DNA of 64,000 bases from contig NZ_LMUP01000006.1 in assembly GCF_009765875.1 (NCBI RefSeq), positions 248,001-312,000 on the forward strand, read 5' to 3'. This DNA is from Pedobacter sp. L105 (GTDB lineage Bacteria; Bacteroidota; Bacteroidia; Sphingobacteriales; Sphingobacteriaceae). The stretch's first letter is position 1, and every line of letters begins with the position of its first letter. The translations under genes were made by a program, and so were the position numbers. Below the pieces are notes generated by a model. The model was not told the DNA's origin. It worked only from the letters and a program-made list of their open reading frames with translations, and ran no database searches. Of this stretch, positions 44,016-52,358 are shown piece after piece.

Positions 44016-44882
44016 TTGAAGAAATCGATCATTATATTTTACTTCATGCTAATGTACTCTCTGGTACAATTGGTATCCTGGGGAACGCTTGTCGTAAAAT
44101 TACAGCCTTCGAGGATGGCAATGGTGATGGGAGAGGGATCTGTATTTTTATTTCTGTTATGTACTGGTGCTTATTTCCTGCATCAGTCGATAAAAAAAGA
44201 AGATAAATTACGTGAACAGCAGCAAAATTTCCTATTGTCTGTTACCCATGAGCTAAAATCGCCTTTGGCGGCTATAAAGTTATCATTACAGACAATTGTA
44301 AAGCGCGATCTGGATAAAGCCCGTCAGACTTCACTGCTAAATAATTCATTGAAAGATATTGAACGCCTGGATGACCTGGTAGAAAATATGCTGCTGGCCA
44401 CCAAGATTGAAAATCGTTCTTACTCTTTTCCACAGGAAGAGTTTGATTTTTCTGAGCTGGTCACTAAGATCACCGACAGGCTGCAGATCCATTCCTGCGG
44501 TGGTGAACAGGTAATTAAGCTCGACGTTGAGCCTAAGATTAAGATTACAGGTGATCCTTTTACACTTTCTTCCGTTGTCACCAACCTGGTGGAAAACGCC
44601 GTAAAGTATTCTGGTCCCTGTGCTGAAATCAGTGTAGATCTGGAAATGCAGGATGGACATCCCTTCCTGAGAGTTTCAGATAAAGGCCCGGGTATTCCAG
44701 ATGCGGAAAAAATGCTCATATTTGATAAGTTTTACCGCGTTGGTGAAGAAAATACAAGGAAAGCAAAAGGAACAGGCCTTGGCTTGTTTATTGTGAAAGA
44801 AGTTTTGCAAAGACATGATGCTGATATCAGCGTCAAAGACAATGTACCGCAGGGTACGATTTTTGAAATCACATTTAGTTGA
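44016..44882 (+). CDS. Membrane histidine kinase with a very short sensor part
   Basis: A 288-residue kinase with the start at TTG 44016 (MKKSIIIFYF); alternatives are TTG 43962, which overlaps hemL, and ATG 44046. Two membrane helices (about 4-28 and 44-63) are separated by only about 15 residues, so there is no periplasmic sensor domain. The phosphoacceptor is His78 in SVTHELKSPL; N box LVENAVKYSG, G1 KGPGIPD and G2 GTGLGLFIV follow. It overlaps no gene downstream and lies five bases before its response regulator. Confidence 0.85.
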   Translation: MKKSIIIFYFMLMYSLVQLVSWGTLVVKLQPSRMAMVMGEGSVFLFLLCTGAYFLHQSIKKEDKLREQQQNFLLSVTHELKSPLAAIKLSLQTIVKRDLDKARQTSLLNNSLKDIERLDDLVENMLLATKIENRSYSFPQEEFDFSELVTKITDRLQIHSCGGEQVIKLDVEPKIKITGDPFTLSSVVTNLVENAVKYSGPCAEISVDLEMQDGHPFLRVSDKGPGIPDAEKMLIFDKFYRVGEENTRKAKGTGLGLFIVKEVLQRHDADISVKDNVPQGTIFEITFS

Positions 44883-44887
44883 TCATT

Positions 44888-45595
44888 ATGCAACAGAAAT
44901 TAAGAATATTATTGGTCGAAGATGAAGACCATTTATTAGATGCTATAAAATTAAACCTGGAACTTGAAGGTTACAAGGTTCATGCAGTGAAAGATGGTAA
45001 AACGGCCTTGAAAATTTTCAAGGAAGAGCGTTTTAACCTGATCATCCTGGATGTAATGCTTCCTGAAATGGATGGTTTCCAGGTTTGTGAAACCATACGT
45101 TTAGAAAATACAGAAGTTCCAATCTTATTCTTAACCGCTAAGAACACCAGTGAAGACCGCGTTATGGGTCTTAAAAAAGGTGCTGATGATTATCTGGTTA
45201 AACCTTTTAACCTGGAAGAACTGATCCTTAGGGTAGGTATTCTGGTGAAACGCAGTATGAAGTCTGATGACCTGAAAGAATTAAATTCTTATAAGATCGG
45301 TGAGAAAACTATCTATTTCAATTCATTCGAACTGAAACAGGATGACGGCGTAATCGTTCCTTTAACTAAAAAAGAAACGATGCTGCTGAAATTACTGATC
45401 GAAAGAAAGAATGAAGCAGTTTCAAGAGAGCAGATCCTGGAAACCGTATGGAATTATGATGTTTATCCTTCTACACGTACCATCGATAACTTTATCCTTA
45501 CTTTCCGTAAGTATTTTGAGCCAGATCAGAAAAATCCGGTTTATTTTCACTCTATCAGAGGTGTAGGTTATAAATTTACGGATATCCATAGCTAA
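44888..45595 (+). CDS. OmpR-type response regulator
   Basis: A 235-residue regulator: receiver domain about 5-120 with LVEDED near the start, phosphoacceptor Asp55 in ILDVMLPEMDG and Lys in VKPF; C-terminal winged-helix DNA-binding domain about 138-232 with TRTIDNFILTFRKYF (recognition region) and GVGYKF. Start is ATG 44888; the frame extends to a TTG at 44879. It is paired with the histidine kinase and sits in the heme cluster, so heme or redox status may be its signal, which is unproven. Resembles RprY-like regulators of Bacteroidota. Confidence 0.88.
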   Translation: MQQKLRILLVEDEDHLLDAIKLNLELEGYKVHAVKDGKTALKIFKEERFNLIILDVMLPEMDGFQVCETIRLENTEVPILFLTAKNTSEDRVMGLKKGADDYLVKPFNLEELILRVGILVKRSMKSDDLKELNSYKIGEKTIYFNSFELKQDDGVIVPLTKKETMLLKLLIERKNEAVSREQILETVWNYDVYPSTRTIDNFILTFRKYFEPDQKNPVYFHSIRGVGYKFTDIHS

Positions 45596-46116
45596 TGTTC
45601 AACGCTTTAGGCAGGTATATCCTGATGGCAGTTTTTGCTATCGGAGCAGGGGTATGCCTTTTTTATGATCAGCACCAGATGGCTGCAGTTGCAGGTGTGA
45701 TGTGTGCTTTTGTCCTTTGGGCCCATTTTAAAAGCAGTTCCATCTTAATGGCCTCTAAATCTTTTAGAAGCGGCGATTATGACAGGGCTGCTAAATTATT
45801 GAAAGAGGTTCCCAATCCGGACAGACTGGCAAAGAACAGAAGGGGCTATTATGAGTTCATGACGGCTAATATTGCGTTGAAGAACGAAGATTATGCAGCT
45901 GCTGAATATCATTTCCAGATTGCCAGTCGTTTTCCTTTGGGTTCTAAAAGCGATAAATCTTTTGTATTGGTCCACCTCGCTAACCTGGCTTTGCGTAAGA
46001 GAGATCCTGTAAGGGCTCTGGCTTATGCTGAAAAGGCAAAGGAGTTGGCGGCTACAGACAGGGCAAAAGAAATAATAAGAAAAATAATTAAGGAAGCGAA
46101 TAGCTTGCCAAAATAG
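45595..46116 (+). CDS. Membrane protein with TPR-like repeats
   Basis: A 173-residue protein. Two hydrophobic segments near the N-terminus (about 7-25 and 30-46) are followed by helical repeats (about 55-170) with TPR-like pairs: SGDYDRAAKLLKE, NEDYAAAEYHF and DPVRALAYAEKAKEL. It begins on the last base of the response regulator stop, so translation is coupled. No clear homologue recalled; a protein-protein interaction role at the membrane is plausible, perhaps with the adjacent kinase. Confidence 0.75.
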   Translation: MFNALGRYILMAVFAIGAGVCLFYDQHQMAAVAGVMCAFVLWAHFKSSSILMASKSFRSGDYDRAAKLLKEVPNPDRLAKNRRGYYEFMTANIALKNEDYAAAEYHFQIASRFPLGSKSDKSFVLVHLANLALRKRDPVRALAYAEKAKELAATDRAKEIIRKIIKEANSLPK

Positions 46117-46197
46117 ATTACTAACAAAAATTGGCTACATATATGCTGTAGTGGTATAATTACAGATTAGCTCAATACTTACACAAATTAAAATCAG

Positions 46198-47220
46198 ATG
46201 AATACTTTATTTTTAGATGCAGCATGGTCCAAACAAACAGAACGTCCACCCGTATGGATGATGCGCCAGGCCGGTCGTTTTATGCCCGAATATTGGGAGA
46301 TTAAAAACAAGTATTCATTTCTTGAAATGTGCAAAACTCCTGAAATCGCTGCGGATGTAACGATGTTACCCGTAGAGCTATTGGGTATTGATGCCGCTAT
46401 TTTATTTTGCGATATATTGGTTACTGCTGAAGCAATGGGTGGCGACCTGAGTTTTACCCAGGGAGTGGGCCCACGTTTTTCAAATCCTGTGCGTACAATG
46501 CAGGATGTAGATAACCTGAATGTAGATTGTCTGGATAAATTAGAATATGTAGCGGATGCGATTAAAGTGATACAACAACGCTTAAATGGCAGTATCCCAT
46601 TGATCGGTTTTGCCGGAGCACCTTTTACAGTGATGAGTTACCTGGTTGAAGGAGCTTCTTCAAAAGATTTTAAAACGACTAAGTTGTTGATGCACAATCA
46701 CCCGGAGATCGCGCATAAATTACTGGCTAAGATTGCAAAGGTTACGGCGGATTACCTGAACCTTCAAATTGCAGCAGGTGTAAATGCCATTCAGATCTTT
46801 GATAGCTGGGCAATGGCCTTATCATGGAATGACTACGAAGAGTTCTCACATCGTTATATTAAAGAAATTATTGCCAACCTGAACAGGAAAGACATCCCGG
46901 TGATTTCTTTTTGTAAAGGAAGTTCTGTTTTTGCACCAATGATGGCTACAGCACAGCCTGATGTAATTTCAATAGACTGGAATGCAGACCTGCTAAACAT
47001 AAAAAAGATTCTTCCTTCAGGCATTGCTGTTCAGGGTAATCTTGATCCGCATATCCTATACGCAGAAAGACCTGCAATTAAAAGAGCCATCCTTCAATTA
47101 TTCGAACGCATGCGCGGAGAAAATGGGTTTATCTTTAATTTAGGTCATGGTATCATGCCTGATATCCCTTTCGATAATGTGAAATATGCAATTGACATCA
47201 TCAAAGAATTCCGCTATTAA
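46198..47220 (+). CDS. hemE: Uroporphyrinogen decarboxylase
   Basis: A 340-residue enzyme decarboxylating the four acetate side chains of uroporphyrinogen III to give coproporphyrinogen III. The N-terminal PPVWMMRQAGRFMPEYW (about 18-34) holds the substrate-binding Arg residues; GFAGAPFTVMSYLVEG and GLGHGI-like NLGHGIMPDIP complete the family signature. The 81-base upstream gap contains a small inverted repeat (CTACA/TGTAG). It overlaps the hemJ start by one base. Confidence 0.93.
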   Translation: MNTLFLDAAWSKQTERPPVWMMRQAGRFMPEYWEIKNKYSFLEMCKTPEIAADVTMLPVELLGIDAAILFCDILVTAEAMGGDLSFTQGVGPRFSNPVRTMQDVDNLNVDCLDKLEYVADAIKVIQQRLNGSIPLIGFAGAPFTVMSYLVEGASSKDFKTTKLLMHNHPEIAHKLLAKIAKVTADYLNLQIAAGVNAIQIFDSWAMALSWNDYEEFSHRYIKEIIANLNRKDIPVISFCKGSSVFAPMMATAQPDVISIDWNADLLNIKKILPSGIAVQGNLDPHILYAERPAIKRAILQLFERMRGENGFIFNLGHGIMPDIPFDNVKYAIDIIKEFRY

Positions 47221-47765
47221 TGGATAAATACTATCTATATGTTCTCTCTGTCCACATTATTTTTGTGGTAAGCTGGATGGCGGGATTGTTTTATAGCGTG
47301 CGTTTGTTTATTTATCATACCGAGGCTAACGACCGCCCGGAGCTGGAAAGAGAAATCCTTCAGAAAGAATTTATAAAGATAGAGCATAAGCTCTGGAATA
47401 TTATCACTACACCTGCCATGGTACTTACGGTACTGGCAGGTATCAGTATGATCTGCATCCGCCCGGGATTACTCCTTACCCCCTGGCTGCATGTTAAACT
47501 TACTTTTGTAGTGCTGCTGCTGGTTTATCATTTTATTTGCCAGCGGATCATGAACCAATTGAAGAAGGGCGTGTTTAAGCTGAGCTCTTTTAAATTGAGA
47601 TTATGGAATGAAGTCGCTACTGTTCTGTTGGTCGCTATTGTGTTTACTGTGGTGCTTAAAAGTGCGGTCGACTGGCTTTATGGCTTGATAGGCCTGATTA
47701 TTTTCTCCGGCGTGATCATGACGGCCGTGAAGTTGTATAAAAACTACAGGCAAAAACACGAATAA
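47220..47765 (+). CDS. hemJ: Protoporphyrinogen IX oxidase HemJ-like (CopD family)
   Basis: A 181-residue protein with four to five membrane helices. An early His (SVHIIFVVSWMAGLFYSVRL, about 10-29) and KLWNIITTPAMVLTVLAG (about 59-76) match HemJ/COG1981, the heme-binding protoporphyrinogen oxidase that replaces HemG or HemY in many bacteria. Translationally coupled to hemE. Since hemF/N and hemH are not in the window, those steps must be encoded elsewhere. Confidence 0.85.
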   Translation: MDKYYLYVLSVHIIFVVSWMAGLFYSVRLFIYHTEANDRPELEREILQKEFIKIEHKLWNIITTPAMVLTVLAGISMICIRPGLLLTPWLHVKLTFVVLLLVYHFICQRIMNQLKKGVFKLSSFKLRLWNEVATVLLVAIVFTVVLKSAVDWLYGLIGLIIFSGVIMTAVKLYKNYRQKHE

Positions 47766-47855
47766 TCCCTGGTTGTTACCCCTGTAATTTATTTTTCTTT
47801 TTGCGTGCAACCTTATGTTGTTTATATTCATCTTGTCTATATAAACAAAAATAAA

Positions 47856-48419
47856 TTGACGCCATCTCATCACATAGACGATTTATTGGAAGGCTGCAAA
47901 GCTGGCAACCGGAAAATGCAGGAATTGCTTTACAGGCATACTTCATCAAAAATGCTGGCTGTTTGTATGCGTTATACCCGCAATAGAATGGAGGCTGAAG
48001 ATGTGCTGCAAATGGCGTATATAAAGATTTTCCAGAAGATAAATGAATATCGTGGTAACGGATCATTTGAAGGCTGGATAAGGAGGGTAATGGTAAACAC
48101 AGCTATTGAAAGTTACCGTAAGAATTTGCGTTCCCTGCATGTGGTATCACTGGATGAAGGTTATGACCAGCCGGCAGCAAATTTTGATTTCAGCAGTCTC
48201 GCAATGAAAGATTTGCTGGGCCTGATACAAAAACTATCTGACGGTTACCGTATTGTTTTTAATATGTACATCATCGAGGGCTATTCCCACAGGGAAATTG
48301 CTGATGTATTGGGAATTTCTGAAGGAACAAGCAAATCACAATTGTCCAGGGCAAGGACAATTTTAAAAGAGGAGATCATTAAAATGGAGGGCATAAATTA
48401 TGCAAAACATACAGGATAA
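47856..48419 (+). CDS. ECF RNA polymerase sigma factor
   Basis: A 187-residue sigma-70 family ECF factor with start at TTG 47856 (MTPSHHIDD); a GTG at 47805 would add 17 residues. Region 2 shows AEDVLQMAYIKIFQKI (about 48-63) and region 4 shows GYSHREIADVLGISEGTSKSQLSRAR (about 147-172, helix-turn-helix). Its end overlaps the next gene, a putative membrane anti-sigma factor, by 20 bases. With the beta-barrel protein that follows this makes a sigma/anti-sigma/outer-membrane-protein unit. The signal is unknown. Confidence 0.85.
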   Translation: MTPSHHIDDLLEGCKAGNRKMQELLYRHTSSKMLAVCMRYTRNRMEAEDVLQMAYIKIFQKINEYRGNGSFEGWIRRVMVNTAIESYRKNLRSLHVVSLDEGYDQPAANFDFSSLAMKDLLGLIQKLSDGYRIVFNMYIIEGYSHREIADVLGISEGTSKSQLSRARTILKEEIIKMEGINYAKHTG

Positions 48420-49143
48420 GGAATTTGACCAGTTCATTAAAAATCAGTTTGAGGATGTAGAGATGGAGCCGTCAGGAGATTTGTGGGGAGCAATTGAAAC
48501 TAAACTGGAGGGTAAGCGGAAACGTAGTATCCCTTTTTACTGGATTGCAGCTGCTATTGCGATAATAGGTTTAAGCATTGGATTAATGTTCATGTCTAAA
48601 GACCGAAATCATGTAGTTACTGCACTGGCGGTTAATCATCGCCATACCAGAACTGAAAATAAAGAAGCAGGAACTGTTTTACCTCAAACCGTTCGTGTTT
48701 CTGCAGTAAATCAGATCACAGCATCACCTGTGAATACTGCAGCAGAAAACTTTGCGGTGATTAAAGATCATAAACAAAGTTTTGTTGCAGATACAGCTGC
48801 TGATGATACTAAAAAAAATCTGCTGGCAATGCAACCTTTAAAGCAGATTGTTCGTCCTGATCATCAATCTATCGCTGTGAAACAGGATAAAATGGAACTG
48901 CCACCAGATATTGTATTAGCCAGTGCAGATGTTCCTGAAGTCAAAGATGAAGTGATCAATGAGAACGATCAGAAAGAGAATAAAGGGATCAGAAATGTAG
49001 GTGACCTGGTCAATTATGTAGTAGGTAAATTAGATAAAAGAGAAGAAAAGGCCATAAAATTTCAAACTGATGATGATGATAATTCATCGCTTGTAGGCAT
49101 CAATATAGGGATGCTTAGGTTCGGCCAGAAAAAACAAAAATAA
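48400..49143 (+). CDS. Putative membrane-anchored anti-sigma factor
   Basis: A 247-residue single-pass protein. An acidic N-terminal segment (about 1-40: EFDQFIKNQFEDVEMEPSGDLWGAIETKL) precedes one membrane helix (about 47-66), then a long low-complexity periplasmic part rich in Ala, Val and Lys. This layout, and the 20-base overlap with the sigma factor, fit an anti-sigma factor of the FecR-independent type, though the classical ZAS Cys/His motif is absent. The function is inferred mainly from context. Confidence 0.6.
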   Translation: MQNIQDKEFDQFIKNQFEDVEMEPSGDLWGAIETKLEGKRKRSIPFYWIAAAIAIIGLSIGLMFMSKDRNHVVTALAVNHRHTRTENKEAGTVLPQTVRVSAVNQITASPVNTAAENFAVIKDHKQSFVADTAADDTKKNLLAMQPLKQIVRPDHQSIAVKQDKMELPPDIVLASADVPEVKDEVINENDQKENKGIRNVGDLVNYVVGKLDKREEKAIKFQTDDDDNSSLVGINIGMLRFGQKKQK

Positions 49144-49165
49144 TGACACACCAACAAACCATCAT

Positions 49166-49981
49166 ATGAAAAGAATTCTATTTACCCTACTGATCATTGG
49201 GATGGTCAGTACGATTTCTCAGAAAGGGAATGCACAGCAAGACACAACTGCAGTTAAGAAAAAGCGGCATAATTTAAATTTGCATACCACATTTGGTGAT
49301 AATGAAGAAAAGAAAATTAGTCATCAGGATACGACAAAACATCCCTCAGCGCCCAAAGGACGTTTTCTGGGCGGCATTACTTTTACCAGACTGGATATTG
49401 GTTATTCAAGACTGATAGATAATGGCAGTTTTACTTTATCTCCAAAAAATTCCTTTCTGGATTACAGAGGGGCAAAGACCAGTACGGTATCCTTTGATGT
49501 GCTCTATTTTGGCTATCGCTTTAACCCTAATTTTAAGGTATACCTGGCGGGAGGTTTTGACTGGACACTGATCAGGTTAAAGAATAATATTACAATACAG
49601 GAGAATACCCCTGACCTTACTTATGTGGAATCTCCGGTAGCCTTTAGCAAGAACCGTTTTTCCAGCAGTTACGTGCATATTCCGTTAAACTTTGAGTTCC
49701 GCTCAAAAGAAAATGCCAAAGGAAAGCGATTCTACTTTGTACTTGGGCCAGAAGTAAGTTTCCTGCTAAACGGAAAGGTTAAACAGATCAGTGATGAAAA
49801 TGGAAAACAAAAATTTACGGATGACTATGATTTTCAGCCGGTACGTATAGGTGGTACGGTACGTATCGGTTATGGTGGAATTGGTTTGTTTACCAAGTAT
49901 TATTTCAACAATATGTTTAACAGTGCCCCACAGAGCGGACTTAAAAATATGGCATTTGGGATCACTTTTGGCCTGAATTAA
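49166..49981 (+). CDS. Outer membrane beta-barrel protein
   Basis: A 271-residue protein with an N-terminal signal peptide (MKRILFTLLIIGMVSTIS, cleavage near GNAQQ). After a polar spacer (about 25-60, His/Lys/Asp-rich) the sequence alternates aromatic-flanked strands (FTRLDIGYSRLI, FDVLYFGYRFN, YVHIPLNFEFR) and ends NMAFGITFGLN, typical of porin-like barrels. Likely last gene of the sigma/anti-sigma operon and its target or partner. A strong terminator follows 24 bases later. Confidence 0.75.
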   Translation: MKRILFTLLIIGMVSTISQKGNAQQDTTAVKKKRHNLNLHTTFGDNEEKKISHQDTTKHPSAPKGRFLGGITFTRLDIGYSRLIDNGSFTLSPKNSFLDYRGAKTSTVSFDVLYFGYRFNPNFKVYLAGGFDWTLIRLKNNITIQENTPDLTYVESPVAFSKNRFSSSYVHIPLNFEFRSKENAKGKRFYFVLGPEVSFLLNGKVKQISDENGKQKFTDDYDFQPVRIGGTVRIGYGGIGLFTKYYFNNMFNSAPQSGLKNMAFGITFGLN

Positions 49982-50004
49982 AAATAATTACACACAATAA
50001 AACC

Positions 50005-50035
50005 AACCTCAGGCTTTAAGCCCTGAGGTTTTTTT
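50005..50035 (+). terminator. Terminator of the sigma factor operon
   Basis: A 9-bp stem (50005-50013 with 50022-50030) around an 8-base loop, followed by a run of T residues to 50035. Confidence 0.8.
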
Positions 50036-50086
50036 ATGTCATTTCCTGTTCAATTCTTTCGCTGACACTGGAAATTTGCTGTTGAA

Positions 50087-51094
50087 ATGTATCTTTACCC
50101 CGTGGACGAAAATATTATCAGCGTAAAGAACTTAAGCAAGCAATACCAGACGGAACAATTTTCAGGCATTAGCAATATCTCTTTTGATATTAAAAGAGGC
50201 GATATTGTTGCCGTTATTGGAGAAAGCGGCAGCGGAAAATCAACCTTGCTGAAGTCGATATTTGGATTGCTCAAAGTAGATGAAGGCGAGATATTGTTCA
50301 ATGGCAAGCGGGTTTTGGGTCCGGATGAACAACTGATCCCCGGGCATAAAGATATGAAAATTGTCACTCAGGATTTTTCTCTCAATATTTACGCAAAGGT
50401 ATATGATAATATAGCCTCTATGTTATCCAATAGGGATGTGAAATCCAAGGAGGAAAAAACGGAGAAAATGATGCAGCACCTGCGTATCGAACACCTTAGA
50501 AATAAAAAGATTACAGAACTAAGCGGAGGGGAGCAGCAGCGTGTAGCTATAGCAAAGGCATTAGTAACGGATACCAGTCTGTTACTGCTGGACGAACCCT
50601 TTAGCCAGGTAGATGCCTTGTTAAAGAACCAGTTGCGTGCGGATATTAAACGCATAGCAGCAGAAACAGGTGTTACGGTGGTCATCGTTTCACATGATCC
50701 GGCTGATGGCCTATTCCTTGGTGATCAATTGCTGCTGATCAAAGACGGAAAACTGATTCAACAGGGAAAACCTTCATTTGTATACAACCATCCGGAACAC
50801 ACTTATACAGCACAGTTATTGGGAAATGCTGTGGTTTTACTTTCGGAAGAAGCTATGAAATTAGGGATAACCGCTAAAGGAGAATCGGTAGTTTTTTATC
50901 CGGAATGGGTGGAGCTGAAGAGCGGATGGAACAGTAAGCGATATGAGGTGAAGGACGTTTATTATAAAGGTTTTTACGAAGAATTACTGCTGGAAAGAAA
51001 TGGTGTGACCATCAGGGCGATACAATTAAACAGGGAAGAGCATAAAAAAAACGACCATGTTCAGGCGAACATTAGTCGTTTTTTAGAATTTTAA
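50087..51094 (+). CDS. ABC transporter ATP-binding protein, PotA/FbpC-like, orphan
   Basis: A 335-residue ATPase: Walker A GESGSGKST (about 44-52), Q-loop VTQDFS, signature LSGGEQQRVA (about 146-155), Walker B LLLDEPF, H-loop VSHDP, then a C-terminal extension (about 240-335) resembling a TOBE/regulatory domain. Such ATPases normally serve polyamine or iron importers, but no permease or binding protein is near, so the partner is unknown. ATG 50087 overlaps a TATCTTTA box (50089-50096); GTG 50102 is an alternative start. The last codons form a terminator. Confidence 0.85.
   Translation: MYLYPVDENIISVKNLSKQYQTEQFSGISNISFDIKRGDIVAVIGESGSGKSTLLKSIFGLLKVDEGEILFNGKRVLGPDEQLIPGHKDMKIVTQDFSLNIYAKVYDNIASMLSNRDVKSKEEKTEKMMQHLRIEHLRNKKITELSGGEQQRVAIAKALVTDTSLLLLDEPFSQVDALLKNQLRADIKRIAAETGVTVVIVSHDPADGLFLGDQLLLIKDGKLIQQGKPSFVYNHPEHTYTAQLLGNAVVLLSEEAMKLGITAKGESVVFYPEWVELKSGWNSKRYEVKDVYYKGFYEELLLERNGVTIRAIQLNREEHKKNDHVQANISRFLEF
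51046..51084. terminator. Bidirectional terminator inside the ABC gene 3' end
   Basis: AAAAAACGAC (51046-51055) pairs with GTCGTTTTTT (51075-51084), and inside it ATGTTC (51057-51062) pairs with GAACAT (51067-51072) around AGGC. The stem carries A/T runs on both ends, so it can terminate from either side. It lies within the last 17 codons of the ABC gene and 23 bases beyond the end of the branched-chain operon on the other strand. Confidence 0.75.
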
Positions 51095-51106
51095 TATGAT
51101 GTTTGA

Positions 51107-52357
51107 TTATACCAGGTATTCAAAAAGCGTCTGATCATTATTCAGCTCAATCACCTCAAATTTGAACTCATCCATACGCTGTTTTAGAGAAGCGTAATCA
51201 GCACTGTCCTGTAATTCTATACCTACAAGTGCAGGTCCATTTTCACGGTTTGTTTTTTTGATAAATTCAAAACGGGTAATATCATCATTGGGTCCCAATA
51301 CGTTATTTACAAAGGCTTTTAATGCTCCCGGACGCTGAGGAAAGCGAACAATGAAATAATGTTTCAGACCTTCAAAAAGCAGCGATTTTTCTTTAATCTC
51401 CTGCATTCTCTCAATATCATTGTTTCCTCCGCTTACAATACAAACTACGTTTTTGCCTGCTATGGTATCCTTTAGTTGATCTAAAGCTGCAACCGCCAGT
51501 GCGCCCGCAGGTTCCACTACAATAGCATCTTCATTGTATAACTTTAAGATGGTCGTACAAATTTTGCCCTCAGGGATCAACAGCATTTGATCCAGCAGTT
51601 CACTGCAGTATTCAAACGTCAGGTTACCCACGCGTTTTACCGCAGCTCCGTCTACAAATTTATCTATATAATCCAGAGTGACAGGGCTACCATTTTGTAA
51701 AGCCTGATTCATGGATGGTGCTCCTTCCGGTTCTACACCAATCAATTTAATTTCAGGATTGATGTTTTTGAAAAAACTGCCTAGTCCTGAAGCCAAGCCA
51801 CCACCACCAATGGGTACAATAACCACATCTGTTTCAGGAAGGTCCTCATATACTTCTACACCTACCGTACCCTGGCCTTCGATAATTTTTGCGTTATCAA
51901 AAGGTGGAATAAAGATCATCCTGTGCTGGGCAGTATAAGCAAGGGCTTCCTTCATGCAATCATCAAAAGTATCTCCTACAAGAATGATCTTGATGTTATT
52001 ACCGCCAAACATTTCTGTCTGTTTGATCTTTTGCCTCGGGGTAATTTCCGGCATAAATATAACGCCCTGAATATTCAGTTTTTTGCAGGAATAGGCTACG
52101 CCCTGTGCATGATTTCCCGCACTGGCACAAACTACTCCCTGACTCATTTGAGCTGGATTAAGCGTACTAATCATATTGTAAGCTCCGCGTAACTTATAGG
52201 AACGTACAATCTGTAAGTCTTCTCTTTTTAAGTAGATCTTCGCATTGTATTTCAGCGAAAGACCTTCGTTATATTCCAGCGGAGTGCGCTTTACGGTATC
52301 CGCAAGGCGTGTTGCTGCCGCGTAAAAATCCAGTTCTATTTCTTTTTCAACGCTCAT
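51107..52357 (-). CDS. ilvA: Threonine dehydratase
   Basis: A 416-residue PLP enzyme deaminating threonine to 2-oxobutyrate, the first step to isoleucine. SYKLRGAYNM (about 51-60) carries the PLP lysine, GGGGLASGLG (about 182-191) binds the phosphate, and a C-terminal ACT-like region (about 330-416: HYFIVRFPQRPGALKAFVNNVLG) suggests feedback regulation by isoleucine. Length is shorter than E. coli IlvA (514), which has two ACT-like domains. It begins one base after leuA and is last in the operon. Confidence 0.9.
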   Translation of the reverse strand: MSVEKEIELDFYAAATRLADTVKRTPLEYNEGLSLKYNAKIYLKREDLQIVRSYKLRGAYNMISTLNPAQMSQGVVCASAGNHAQGVAYSCKKLNIQGVIFMPEITPRQKIKQTEMFGGNNIKIILVGDTFDDCMKEALAYTAQHRMIFIPPFDNAKIIEGQGTVGVEVYEDLPETDVVIVPIGGGGLASGLGSFFKNINPEIKLIGVEPEGAPSMNQALQNGSPVTLDYIDKFVDGAAVKRVGNLTFEYCSELLDQMLLIPEGKICTTILKLYNEDAIVVEPAGALAVAALDQLKDTIAGKNVVCIVSGGNNDIERMQEIKEKSLLFEGLKHYFIVRFPQRPGALKAFVNNVLGPNDDITRFEFIKKTNRENGPALVGIELQDSADYASLKQRMDEFKFEVIELNNDQTLFEYLV

Positions 52358-52358
52358 T

